Below are positions 53,942-62,071 of a stretch of DNA of 64,000 nt, piece after piece (the first letter of the stretch is position 1; every line of letters starts with the position of its first letter). The translations under genes and the position numbers were made by a program. Source of the DNA: Micromonospora costi (GTDB lineage: Bacteria; Actinomycetota; Actinomycetes; Mycobacteriales; Micromonosporaceae); the NCBI RefSeq assembly GCF_003626655.1, contig NZ_RBAN01000003.1, positions 992,001 to 1,056,000 of the forward strand, in the 5' to 3' direction. Under the pieces are notes generated by a model, which was not told the DNA's origin, searched no databases, and was given only the letters and a program-made list of their open reading frames with translations.

Positions 53942-54397
53942 TCACAGGCCGAGCTGTCGGCGTACCTCGGCGGCCACCCGGCCCCCCTCGGCACGGCCGG
54001 CCACCGCGGACTGCGCCGCCTTCATGGCCGGGCCCATCTGCGCCTTGCCGGTGAAGCCGCCCGCGGCCAGCGCCTGCGACACCAGCTCGGTCAGCTCGGC
54101 GTCGGAGAGCTGCTTCGGCAGGTAGCGCTCCAGCACCTCCCCCTCCGCGGTCTCCTTGGCGGCCTGCTCGCCGCGGCCGGCGTCGGCGAAGGCGGTCGCC
54201 GCCTCCCGGCGCTTCTTCGCCTCCTTGGTCAGCACCGCGAGCACCTCGTCGTCGGTGAGCTCGCGCTTCGCCTTGCCGGCGACCTCGGCGTTGCCCACGG
54301 CGGCCAGGGCCATTCGCAGGGTGGAGGTGGTCAGCTCGTCACGCGCCTTCAGCGCGGTGCGCATGTCCGCGGTCAGGCGGTCCTTCAGCGTGCTCAT
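53942..54397 (-). CDS. GatB/YqeY domain protein
   Basis: 151-residue YqeY-type protein (LKDRLTADMRTALKARDELTTSTLRMALAAV at the N-terminus; EGEVLERYLPKQLSDAEL; PAMKAAQSAVAGRAEGGRVAAEV at the end). It is related to the tail domain of the GatB amidotransferase that contacts tRNA; the free-standing form has no firm function. ATG 54397 follows TAGTTT by 8 nt. It is divergent from a phosphoesterase gene 25 bp away. Confidence 0.9.
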   Translation of the reverse strand: MSTLKDRLTADMRTALKARDELTTSTLRMALAAVGNAEVAGKAKRELTDDEVLAVLTKEAKKRREAATAFADAGRGEQAAKETAEGEVLERYLPKQLSDAELTELVSQALAAGGFTGKAQMGPAMKAAQSAVAGRAEGGRVAAEVRRQLGL

Positions 54398-54405
54398 GGA
54401 CGGTC

Positions 54406-54415
54406 AAACTACCCT
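54406..54415. promoter_or_regulatory. Two divergent -10 elements sharing one TA step
   Basis: Plus strand TACCCT (54410-54415) is 7 nt before ATG 54423. Minus strand TAGTTT (54411-54406) is 8 nt before ATG 54397. The hexamers overlap at TA 54410-54411, so one AT island can start two leaderless or nearly leaderless mRNAs in opposite directions. Confidence 0.6.
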
Positions 54416-54422
54416 GAACGTC

Positions 54423-55316
54423 ATGCGAAAGCGCACAGTATTGCGGCTCGCCGCCGCCACCGCCGCCGTGGGCGGGGCCACCCTGGCGTACGCGTCGCTC
54501 GTCGAACGCAACATGTTCACGCTGCGCCGGTACGACGTGCCGGTGCTGCCGACCGACGCGGAGCCGCTGCGCGTCCTGCACCTGTCGGACCTGCACATGA
54601 CCCCCGACCAGGCGCGCAAGCAGCGCTGGGTGGCGTCGCTGGCCGCGCTCGACCCCGACCTGGTCGTGGTGACGGGCGACAACATGGCGCATCCCGACGC
54701 CGTGCCGGGCGTGCTGCGGGCCCTCCAGCCCCTGCTCGACTATCCGGGCGTCTTCGTGTTCGGCTCCAACGACTACACCGGCCCGGTCTGGAAGAACCCG
54801 TTCACGTACTTCCTGCCCGACCGCGAGTACGTCGAGGGTGTCGAGCTGCCGTACGAGGAACTGCGCGAGGTGTTCACCGGGGCCGGCTGGGTGGACCTCA
54901 ACAACGTGCGGACCGCCATCAAGGCGGGCGGACGCACGATCGACCTGGTGGGCGTCGACGATCCGCACATCGAGCGCGACGACTACCCCTCGGTGTCCGG
55001 CAAGGTCTCCTCGTCGGCCGCTCTGTCGATCGGGCTGACGCACTCGCCCGAGCCGCGCGTGCTCGACCAGATGGCCGCGGACGGCTTCGACCTGCTGCTC
55101 GCCGGGCACACCCACGGCGGGCAGGTGTGCGTGCCGGGTGTCGGCGCCCTGGTCACCAACTGCGGGCTGCCCCGGACGATGGCCCGCGGCCTGCACCGCT
55201 GGCCGGGTTCCGACTCCTGGCTGCACGTCTCCGCCGGCCTCGGCACCCACCCGACCGCACCGGTCCGGTTCGCCTGCCCACCGGAGGCGAGCGTGCTGAC
55301 CCTGATCGCCCGCTGA
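54423..55316 (+). CDS. Metallophosphoesterase (Rv3683/YkuE type)
   Basis: 297-residue phosphoesterase with one N-terminal hydrophobic helix (about 6-25), probably a signal anchor, and a complete calcineurin motif set: DLHM (Asp56, His58), GDN, GSND and GHTHGGQ. This arrangement is that of YkuE/LpxH-like membrane-associated phosphoesterases. Substrate unknown. ATG 54423 is set by the leaderless -10. It follows the PBP block, as Rv3683 follows ponA2 in mycobacteria. Confidence 0.88.
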   Translation: MRKRTVLRLAAATAAVGGATLAYASLVERNMFTLRRYDVPVLPTDAEPLRVLHLSDLHMTPDQARKQRWVASLAALDPDLVVVTGDNMAHPDAVPGVLRALQPLLDYPGVFVFGSNDYTGPVWKNPFTYFLPDREYVEGVELPYEELREVFTGAGWVDLNNVRTAIKAGGRTIDLVGVDDPHIERDDYPSVSGKVSSSAALSIGLTHSPEPRVLDQMAADGFDLLLAGHTHGGQVCVPGVGALVTNCGLPRTMARGLHRWPGSDSWLHVSAGLGTHPTAPVRFACPPEASVLTLIAR

Positions 55317-55386
55317 CTGATGTGGGAAGGCCACTGCTTCCGGGATCTTGTGAGGATCTTGGCCCCGACGGGCGGGGGTACCGAGT

Positions 55387-55414
55387 TTGACCGCCGGAGC
55401 GGGTGGGCTACTAT
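55387..55414 (+). promoter_or_regulatory. tRNA-Pro promoter
   Basis: TTGACC (55387-55392), 16 nt, TACTAT (55409-55414), about 15 nt before the tRNA 5' end. Close to the primary sigma factor consensus. Confidence 0.75.
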
Positions 55415-55428
55415 TTGTCGGCACGCCT

Positions 55429-55505
<77 letters not shown>

Positions 55506-55521
55506 GAGGTCAGAGCAGGTC

Positions 55522-55545
55522 AAGGCCCCTCCAGCGAGGGGCCTT
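55522..55545 (+). terminator. tRNA-Pro terminator
   Basis: 10-bp perfect stem (55522-55531 with 55536-55545), loop CAGC, followed by GATTCGTTT. Confidence 0.8.
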
Positions 55546-55617
55546 GATTCGTTTCCGGCCGGGGCACCCGTACGCCCGTCGACACCCGCCGGCCGGGAGG
55601 GCCGTCGCCGCGGTGAC

Positions 55618-55623
55618 TAGCAT
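55618..55623 (+). promoter_or_regulatory. -10-like TAGCAT before the glutaredoxin-like gene
   Basis: TAGCAT lies 8 nt before ATG 55632, giving a leaderless or very short leader. Confidence 0.45.
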
Positions 55624-55631
55624 CCGACGGC

Positions 55632-56054
55632 ATGCTGCGGAGTTGGTGGCTTGCCGGTCTGATACTGCTGTGTGGTGTGGTCGCCGGGGCCACGCAGGAC
55701 GAGCCGTGGCTCCGCGCCGTCTGGTTCGTCGTGTTCGCGGCGCTGGCGGTCCTGTGGTCGCCCCTGGTCTTTCCGCGGTCGGTGACGGCGGAGGAGGCGC
55801 GGGCGCGCAGCGCGTCCGACGGCCGGCCGATCGTCTACTGGCGGCCCGGCTGCCGGTACTGCCTGCGGTTGCGGCTCCGGCTCGGCCACAGCGCCCGGCG
55901 GGCGTACTGGGTGAACATCTGGAGCGATCCGGCCGGGGCGGCGGCGGTGCGGGCCGTCACCGGTGGCGACGAGACGGTGCCCACCGTGGTGGCGGACGGC
56001 GAGTCGACGGTCAACCCCGAGCCGGAGTGGCTGCGCCGGCGGTTGACCCGCTGA
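55632..56054 (+). CDS. Membrane-anchored glutaredoxin/mycoredoxin-like protein
   Basis: 140 residues: two hydrophobic helices (about 5-20 and 27-47) then a glutaredoxin-fold domain with active site C74-R-Y-C77 (YWRPGCRYCLRLR), the cis-Pro region TVPTVV and a C-terminal NPEPEWL. Actinobacteria make mycothiol rather than glutathione, so a mycoredoxin role at the membrane is the likely reading. The active site is CRYC, not the CGYC/CPYC of soluble mycoredoxins. It follows tRNA-Pro. Confidence 0.82.
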   Translation: MLRSWWLAGLILLCGVVAGATQDEPWLRAVWFVVFAALAVLWSPLVFPRSVTAEEARARSASDGRPIVYWRPGCRYCLRLRLRLGHSARRAYWVNIWSDPAGAAAVRAVTGGDETVPTVVADGESTVNPEPEWLRRRLTR

Positions 56055-56132
56055 TCACCGGACGGGCCGCGCCGGTGTCCGTCGTTCCGCGGACGTGTGT
56101 CCGGCGGTGCAGCGGCGCCACCACGGGGCGCA

Positions 56133-56138
56133 TACCGT
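56133..56138 (+). promoter_or_regulatory. -10 element TACCGT before the YciI gene
   Basis: TACCGT, 7 nt, ATG 56146; a leaderless arrangement. Confidence 0.5.
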
Positions 56139-56145
56139 ACTCCTC

Positions 56146-56421
56146 ATGATCTGTGTCGAACTCACCTTCAGCGACGACCCGCGGCGTCTCGAGGCCCGCC
56201 CGGCCCACCGGGAGCGGCTGCAGGTCCTGTACGCGGGCGGCGACATCCTGGCCTCGGGCCCCTGGGCGGACGACTCGGGGGCTCTGCTGATCTTCACCGG
56301 GGACCGGGTGAGGGTCGATCAGATCCTCGCCGAGGACCCGTACTACACGGCGCCGGGCGTCGAGGTGACCTCGGTACGCGAGTGGTCGCCCGTGGTGGGC
56401 CCGGCCCAGCCGAGCGCCTGA
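56146..56421 (+). CDS. YciI-family protein
   Basis: 91-residue dimeric alpha/beta-barrel (YciI-like) protein. The conserved His (RPAHRERLQ), the GDILASGPWADDSGALLIF strand pair and the acidic DPYYTAPGVEVTSVREW segment are present. Such proteins may be small hydrolases or binding modules; the reaction is generally unknown. A 14-bp hairpin follows. Confidence 0.85.
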   Translation: MICVELTFSDDPRRLEARPAHRERLQVLYAGGDILASGPWADDSGALLIFTGDRVRVDQILAEDPYYTAPGVEVTSVREWSPVVGPAQPSA

Positions 56422-56443
56422 CCGCGCAACGGGCGCCGGGCCA

Positions 56444-56484
56444 CCCGGCTCGGCGCCCGGGCACCCGACCGGCGCCGAGCCGGG
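56444..56484 (+). terminator. YciI-gene terminator hairpin
   Basis: Perfect 14-bp stem (56444-56457 with 56471-56484) with a 13-nt loop, 22 nt after the stop. Part of its right arm recurs at 56491-56502. Confidence 0.6.
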
Positions 56485-56493
56485 CAACCAGCG

Positions 56494-56532
56494 CCGAGCC
56501 GGCGGCACCCGTACGAGGTGCCGCCGGCTCGG
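56494..56532 (-). terminator. Terminator hairpin of the first beta-helix gene
   Basis: Perfect 16-bp stem (56494-56509 with 56517-56532), loop of 7 nt, beginning 15 nt after the stop of the 56548-59187 gene. Confidence 0.75.
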
Positions 56533-56547
56533 GCGTCGGTCCGGTGA

Positions 56548-59187
56548 TCAGGAGGCGGGGGCAATGAAGTAGCCGGCCTGATCGACGATCACGTGCGTGC
56601 TGCCGGAACTCTGGTTGTACAGCCGCAGCCCCTCGGTGGGGCTGATCCGGGTGACGGCGAGGTTCGAGGCGGTCTCCCCCGCCACGAAGTTGACGTTCGA
56701 CGCCGTCGGCCGGGACGCGCTGGACGGGTAGGCGATCAGGACACCCGCCTTGGTGGGCGCCGTGACGGTCAGGTTGGTCACCACAGCAGTGACGCGCTCG
56801 GTGCAGCACTGCTGGATCGTGGCCGGCCAGGGGACGCCGATGTACGCGTTCGGGTCCACCGGACCGACGGGCCGGCTGGGCAGGCCCGTGCCGTCCCGGG
56901 TGTCGGCGATCCGGCGCGGCCCGTACGGCACGTAGGTCTGGTCGGCGCCCGAGCCGGCGCCGCCGAACCAACCGGCGAGGTCGGCGATCACGTGGGTGCT
57001 GCCGGAACTCTGGTTGTAGATGCTCACCCGGCCGCCGACCACCGGCACGATCACCAGGTTGGGGACCGTCTGCCCGGCCACGAAGTTGAGGTTCGAGGCG
57101 ATCGGCACGAGTGAGCCACCGGGATACACCTTGAGCACGCCGTTGGCCGTCGGGGCGGTGACGGTCACGTTGAGGACGACGGCCGTGGCGCCCGCCGGCA
57201 CCCGGCCCGAGAGGTCCAGCTCGCGCGCGCTGTCGGGCGGGTACGGGCCGGCGGTGCCCTCGCGGCTGTCGGCAACCCGGACCGGCGAGGTGAGCGGCTT
57301 GAAGCCGGAACCGGTGCCGCCGTACCAGCCCTGCAGGTCGGCCACCAGGTGCACGCTGCCGCTGCTCGTGTTGCGGAACCGGATCTTCCCGTTCGTCACC
57401 GGCACGATGGTCAGGTTGGGCACCGTCTCGCCGGCCACGAAGTTGACGGTCGACGCGCTCGGCAACGTGCTGCCGTCCGGGTAGACGGTGAGGAAGCCGG
57501 CGGCCGCCGGCTCGGTGACGGTCACGTTCAGCACCACGGCGCTGATGTCCGCCGCCGGCACGCCACCGATGCTCCCGATGGGGAGCGTCACCTCGGCGTT
57601 CGGCGCGACCCGCGCGGCCGTCCCCACACCCGTCCCGTTGCGGGTGTCCAGGAGCCGCGTCGGCGTCACCGGGTTGTACGCGGCACCGACGACCACGCAG
57701 CCGCCGAGCCCCGGGAGGAACGCGGAGATGGTCCGGTAGCCGTCGTAGCTCACGTAGATGTTGACGCAGGCCTGGCCGGCGCGCCGCACGGTCTCCTCGT
57801 GGACCGGGCTACCGCTCACGGTGTAGAAGTTGTCGCCCGGGTGCCGGAACCCGAAGGTGCCGGCGACCGTCTCGACCGGCCACGAGTAGCTGACGTCCGC
57901 CCGCGCGACGATGTCGAACGGACCGCCGCCCACCTTCCGGCTGACGCTGCCGTAGCCGTTGATCGGCATCGAGCTCGACACCTCCACCGCACCGCGGTCG
58001 CGGTACCCGGAACCGGTGCCGGTGTTGGGCACGTCCGGCGCGTCGGAGCGGGGCCTGCCGAGCATGTCGACAGGACCGGAGCCGGCCGCGGTCGCGTCGG
58101 CGGAATCGACCGCCGGCGAGGTCGGGTCGAGCGCGATCCAGGGCCGCTCGGTGCCCTGCTCCGGCTTGAGCTTCGGGTCGGCGGCGATATCGTGGGCGCC
58201 CTGGCCGGTCGCCCCGCGGAACGCCGCGAGGTCCGTGTACGTGGCGTCGCCCCAGGCGTACAGCGTCCCACCGCTCGCGGGGTCGATCAGGTTGTGGTCG
58301 GCGGCGCTCTGCGGTACCGAGGCCGCGGAGACCGTGATCGCGGTGGCGGCGGCCGGGTCGGCGCACGGGGCCGGCGTGGCGCCCGACAGGTCGGTGGTCG
58401 AGACGATGTTGTTCCGGATGGCCACACCGGTCGAGGCGCCGGTCACCGTGACCCCCGTGGCGCAGCCGGTCACCAGCGTGTTTCCCGTGACCGCGGTGCC
58501 CGGCGCGCCGTCCACCGTGAGGCCGCCCCGGAACTCGTTGCCGGTCACCACGGCGCCGGTCACGCCCGCCCCGATCACCACGCCGGGTGCGCCGGAGGCG
58601 GCGAACCAGCCGCGGCTCACGGTCACGCCGTCCGAGGCGCCGGTGACCCGTACGCCGGCGGCGCCGGTCGAGGGACGAACCGTGAGGTCGTCCAGGGTCA
58701 CCCGCGCCGCGCCGTCGACCAGTACCGACTCGGCCGGACCCGACGTGCGTACCGAGAAGCCCTCGACGGTCACGTCGTGCACGCCGGCCAGGGTGAACGC
58801 CCGGCTACCCGCTGGCGCGCTGAGGCGGACGAAGCCGCCCTGGCTGTTGACCGCCCGGATGGTGATCGGCGCCCCGCTCGAACCCGAACGGGTGACGGTG
58901 ACCGCCTCCGCGTAGCTGCCCGGCTGCACCAGCACGGTCTGTCCCGGCTGCGCGACGGCCAGGGCGGCCGAGATCGTGCAGTAGGGAAGGTCGGCGCTGC
59001 CGTCCGCGGTGGCGCGGGAGCAGTACGTGCTGCTCACGTACAGGTCGGGAGGAGCCGCGGCCGTCGCGGTGGCCGGCGCGGCCGATGCGGCCGGCGCGGC
59101 AACGGCGGCGGGCGCCACCGACGCCACCAGGCCCGTGCTACCGATCAGCGGTACGAGCGCGAGCTGCGCCCAACGACGTTGTCTCAT
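56548..59187 (-). CDS. Secreted right-handed beta-helix protein with three C-terminal repeats (paralogue 1)
   Basis: 879 residues: signal peptide (about 1-30), a pectate-lyase-like right-handed beta-helix (about 45-400; PGQTVLVQPGSYAEAVTV, GVHDVTVEGFSV, NNIVST repeats), a middle domain of about 100 residues with paired Cys, and three repeats of about 120 residues (about 504-625, 627-745, 748-879). Each repeat carries an R.ADTR/LLDTR start, AVVLNVTVT, VYP, ASNLNFVAGQTVPNL and HVIADLAGWF. No LPXTG or transmembrane anchor; it ends YFIAPAS. ATG 59187 follows GGGGGA. Probably a surface or extracellular carbohydrate-binding or structural protein; no catalytic residues recognised. Confidence 0.82.
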   Translation of the reverse strand: MRQRRWAQLALVPLIGSTGLVASVAPAAVAAPAASAAPATATAAAPPDLYVSSTYCSRATADGSADLPYCTISAALAVAQPGQTVLVQPGSYAEAVTVTRSGSSGAPITIRAVNSQGGFVRLSAPAGSRAFTLAGVHDVTVEGFSVRTSGPAESVLVDGAARVTLDDLTVRPSTGAAGVRVTGASDGVTVSRGWFAASGAPGVVIGAGVTGAVVTGNEFRGGLTVDGAPGTAVTGNTLVTGCATGVTVTGASTGVAIRNNIVSTTDLSGATPAPCADPAAATAITVSAASVPQSAADHNLIDPASGGTLYAWGDATYTDLAAFRGATGQGAHDIAADPKLKPEQGTERPWIALDPTSPAVDSADATAAGSGPVDMLGRPRSDAPDVPNTGTGSGYRDRGAVEVSSSMPINGYGSVSRKVGGGPFDIVARADVSYSWPVETVAGTFGFRHPGDNFYTVSGSPVHEETVRRAGQACVNIYVSYDGYRTISAFLPGLGGCVVVGAAYNPVTPTRLLDTRNGTGVGTAARVAPNAEVTLPIGSIGGVPAADISAVVLNVTVTEPAAAGFLTVYPDGSTLPSASTVNFVAGETVPNLTIVPVTNGKIRFRNTSSGSVHLVADLQGWYGGTGSGFKPLTSPVRVADSREGTAGPYPPDSARELDLSGRVPAGATAVVLNVTVTAPTANGVLKVYPGGSLVPIASNLNFVAGQTVPNLVIVPVVGGRVSIYNQSSGSTHVIADLAGWFGGAGSGADQTYVPYGPRRIADTRDGTGLPSRPVGPVDPNAYIGVPWPATIQQCCTERVTAVVTNLTVTAPTKAGVLIAYPSSASRPTASNVNFVAGETASNLAVTRISPTEGLRLYNQSSGSTHVIVDQAGYFIAPAS

Positions 59188-59289
59188 CAACCGTCCCCCG
59201 TGAACGTATCGACAGTCTCTGTGCTGCCGGCGCAGAGTACACCGGCGTGGTCGGGCGGGTGGGCCCCGATCGCGGCGGTGTCGTGACCC

Positions 59290-59338
59290 GGCGGGACGCC
59301 GGTCGCCGGCGCCGGACCGGCCGCTGACCGGTCCCGCC
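59290..59338 (-). terminator. Compound hairpin region between beta-helix genes 2 and 1
   Basis: GGCGGGAC (59290-59297) pairs with GTCCCGCC (59331-59338). Alternative inner stems are GCCGGTC/GACCGGC (59298-59304 with 59315-59321) and GGACCGG/CCGGTCC. It lies 23 nt after the stop of the second gene. The remaining bases of the 173-nt gap carry the ribosome site of the first gene and no ORF. Confidence 0.45.
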
Positions 59339-59360
59339 GCTGGTGGGGCACCGGGCCCGG

Positions 59361-61997
59361 TCAGGACGCCGGGGGCACGAAGTAGCCCGACTGGTCGAAC
59401 ACGAAGTGCGTCGTTCCCGGACTGCTGTTCCAGACGTCGAAGTAGCCGTCCGACGCGGTCTTGACCACCGCGAGGTTCGCCGCGGTCTCCCCCTTCACGA
59501 AGTTGACATTGGACGTCGTGGGCCGCTCGCTGTCCGGGTACGCCACCAGGACACCGGCAGCGGTGGGGCCGGTGGCGGTCAGGTTGAGCACCACGGCGCT
59601 CGCCCGGGGAGCGTTCGGGTCGGTCACCCGGTGGCGGACGGGCGTGGTGCCCATCGTCGCCCACGGGCCCATCGGGTAGTTGCCGATGCGGGTGTCCTCG
59701 ATCCGGATGGGACCGATGGGCACGTACTGCTGGGTCGCGCCGGCGGCGGTCGGCCCGAACCAGCCGGCCAGGTCCACGACCACGTGGGTGGTGCCGGAAC
59801 TCTGGTTGTGGATGCTGACCCGGCCGCCCACCACCGGCACCGTCACGAGGTTGGGGATGGTCTGCCCGGTGACGAAGTTCAGGTTGGAGGCGACGGGCAC
59901 CGGCGACCCCGCCGGGAACACCTTCAGCACACCGTTCGCGGTCGGCCTGGTGACCGTGACGTTGAGGACGGCGGCGGTGGCGCCCGCCGGGACCTTGGCG
60001 GACAGGTTCAGCTGCCGCGTGCCGTTGGCCGCGAACGGACCACCCGTCCCCTCCCGGGTGTCCAGCATCCGGGTCGGCTGCAGCGGCGCGTACCCGGATC
60101 CCCCGGCGCCGTAGAAGCCCTGGAGGTCGGTGACCACGTGCACCGTCCCGCTGCCGCTGTGCCGGATGCGGATCCGGCCGTTGCTCATCGGCACGGTGAC
60201 CAGGTTCGGCACCGTCTCCCTCGGCACGAAGTTGACGTTCGACGCGTTCGGCAGTGTGGTGCCGTCCGGGTAGACGGTGAGGAAGCCGTTCGCGGTGGGC
60301 TGCGTGACCGTCACGTTGAGCACCACGGCGGTGATGTCCCTCGCCGGTACGCCGCCGATGGTGTCCAGCGAGAGCAGGACCTCGCTGTTGGCGGCCACCG
60401 GCGTCGTGGTGCCGACGCCGATGGCGGCCCGGGTGTCGAGCACCCGGGTCGGTGCCACCGGCGTGTAGTGGGTGCCGACGACCGTGGAGAGCGTCCCTGC
60501 CGACACGTTGCCGACGCTCCGGTAGCTACGGCTGAACTGCACGAAGCTCGCCCACACGCTCACCGAGGCGACGCCGCCCCGACGGAAGGTGTGCCGCATC
60601 TCGCGCGCCGTGCCGACCCGCCAGAACCGGTCGTCGCTGAACTTGAAGGCGGTCGTACCGCCCGGCCCGTCCGTGCGGTACGGGTACGTGGGCGTCACGG
60701 TCGCCACCACGTCCGTCGGCCCGCCGCCCGGCCGGCGGCGGATCCCGGTGCCGCTCACGCCGCCCCGACCGACGTACTCGACAGCACCCCGGTCGTGGTA
60801 CCCGGTGCCCGTGCCGCTGTTCGGCACGTCCGGCAGGTCGGCGTGCGGGTTGCCCAGGTAGTCGGTGGTGACGACGCCGGGCGCGCCCGCGTCGGCCGAG
60901 TCCACGGCGGGCGAGCTCGGCCAGGGGGTGTACCAGTTGCGGTCGTACCCGTCGGCACGCTCGATCCGCGGCACAGCGACGATGTCGTGAGCGCCCTGAC
61001 CGGTGGCCGCGCGGAACGACGCCAGGTCGGTGTGGTCGGTGCCGCCCCACCGGTAGAGGACGCCGCCGGAGCTCGGGTCGACGAGGTTGTGGTCGACCAC
61101 GGTCTCCGGGGTGGACCCGGCCGAGACGGTCACCGCGGTGGCGTCCGGGGCGTACTCGCCGCAGGACTCCGGGTCCGCGGTGGCGCCGGTGCCGGTCTGG
61201 ACGATGTTGTTGCGGATGGCGACGCCCGGGGAGGCTCCGGCCACCACGACACCCTCGCCGCAGTTCGTGTCGAACGTGTTCCCCGTGACCACGGTGCCCG
61301 GCGCGTCGGTGACGACCAGGCGGCTCTCCGTGAACGTGTTCGCGGTGATGACGGCACCGCTCACCCCGGCGTCCACGGACAGCGCGCCACCCAGCGGCTC
61401 GCCCGGCACGAACGGGTTGTAACCCCGCAGGTAGCTGCGGCTCACCGTGACGTCCCGCGACGCGCCGGTGAGCCGGAGCAGGGTGGGGCCGTACGCGTGC
61501 CGGAGGGCGAGACCGTCGAGCGTGATGCCGGTGGAGCCGTCCACCACGACCGCCGGCGCCTCGTCACCGGTCGAGAGCGTGAAGCCCTCGACCCGGACGT
61601 CGTGGACGCCGACCAGGGAGAAGACGGTCCCCGTGACGGCCGTCGTTCCGCCGACCAGGACGGAACCATCCGGGGTGTTCACCGCGCGGAACGTGATGGG
61701 CGCGGTCGCGGTGCCGGAGCGGGAGAACGAGACGGTCTCCCGGTACTGCCCCGGTTGGACCAGGACGGTCTGGCCCGGCCCGGCCACCGCGGCAGCGGCG
61801 CCGATGGTGCAGAACGGCGCCTCGACGCTGCCGTCACCGTTCGGCACGCAGTCCCTGTTGCTGACGTACAGCTCGGGTCCGGACGTGGCCGCCGCGGCCA
61901 GCGCAGGCGCGGCCACGGCCGCGGGCGCCGCCGGCACCATCAGACCGGCGGCGGCGCTCACCGGTACGACCGCGAGCAGCGCCCATCGACGTGTCAC
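59361..61997 (-). CDS. Secreted right-handed beta-helix protein with three C-terminal repeats (paralogue 2)
   Basis: 878 residues with the same plan as its neighbour: signal peptide, beta-helix (GPGQTVLVQPGQYRETVSFSR; VHDVRVEGFTLS; NNIVQTG), middle domain, and three repeats (VAPTRVLDTRAAIG..., LQPTRMLDTREGTG..., IGPIRIEDTR...), ending YFVPPAS. GTG 61997 follows GGGGGT with the same spacing as the first gene. The paralogues differ throughout, so the duplication is old. The middle domain (TFRRGGVASVSVWASF) is less Cys-rich than in paralogue 1. Confidence 0.82.
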   Translation of the reverse strand: MTRRWALLAVVPVSAAAGLMVPAAPAAVAAPALAAAATSGPELYVSNRDCVPNGDGSVEAPFCTIGAAAAVAGPGQTVLVQPGQYRETVSFSRSGTATAPITFRAVNTPDGSVLVGGTTAVTGTVFSLVGVHDVRVEGFTLSTGDEAPAVVVDGSTGITLDGLALRHAYGPTLLRLTGASRDVTVSRSYLRGYNPFVPGEPLGGALSVDAGVSGAVITANTFTESRLVVTDAPGTVVTGNTFDTNCGEGVVVAGASPGVAIRNNIVQTGTGATADPESCGEYAPDATAVTVSAGSTPETVVDHNLVDPSSGGVLYRWGGTDHTDLASFRAATGQGAHDIVAVPRIERADGYDRNWYTPWPSSPAVDSADAGAPGVVTTDYLGNPHADLPDVPNSGTGTGYHDRGAVEYVGRGGVSGTGIRRRPGGGPTDVVATVTPTYPYRTDGPGGTTAFKFSDDRFWRVGTAREMRHTFRRGGVASVSVWASFVQFSRSYRSVGNVSAGTLSTVVGTHYTPVAPTRVLDTRAAIGVGTTTPVAANSEVLLSLDTIGGVPARDITAVVLNVTVTQPTANGFLTVYPDGTTLPNASNVNFVPRETVPNLVTVPMSNGRIRIRHSGSGTVHVVTDLQGFYGAGGSGYAPLQPTRMLDTREGTGGPFAANGTRQLNLSAKVPAGATAAVLNVTVTRPTANGVLKVFPAGSPVPVASNLNFVTGQTIPNLVTVPVVGGRVSIHNQSSGTTHVVVDLAGWFGPTAAGATQQYVPIGPIRIEDTRIGNYPMGPWATMGTTPVRHRVTDPNAPRASAVVLNLTATGPTAAGVLVAYPDSERPTTSNVNFVKGETAANLAVVKTASDGYFDVWNSSPGTTHFVFDQSGYFVPPAS

Positions 61998-62071
61998 CTT
62001 ACGACCCCCGTTTTCGATCGTGCCCACCCGCGATCCGGTACGCCCGCCGGGCCGACCCTCCCCGACGGCGT

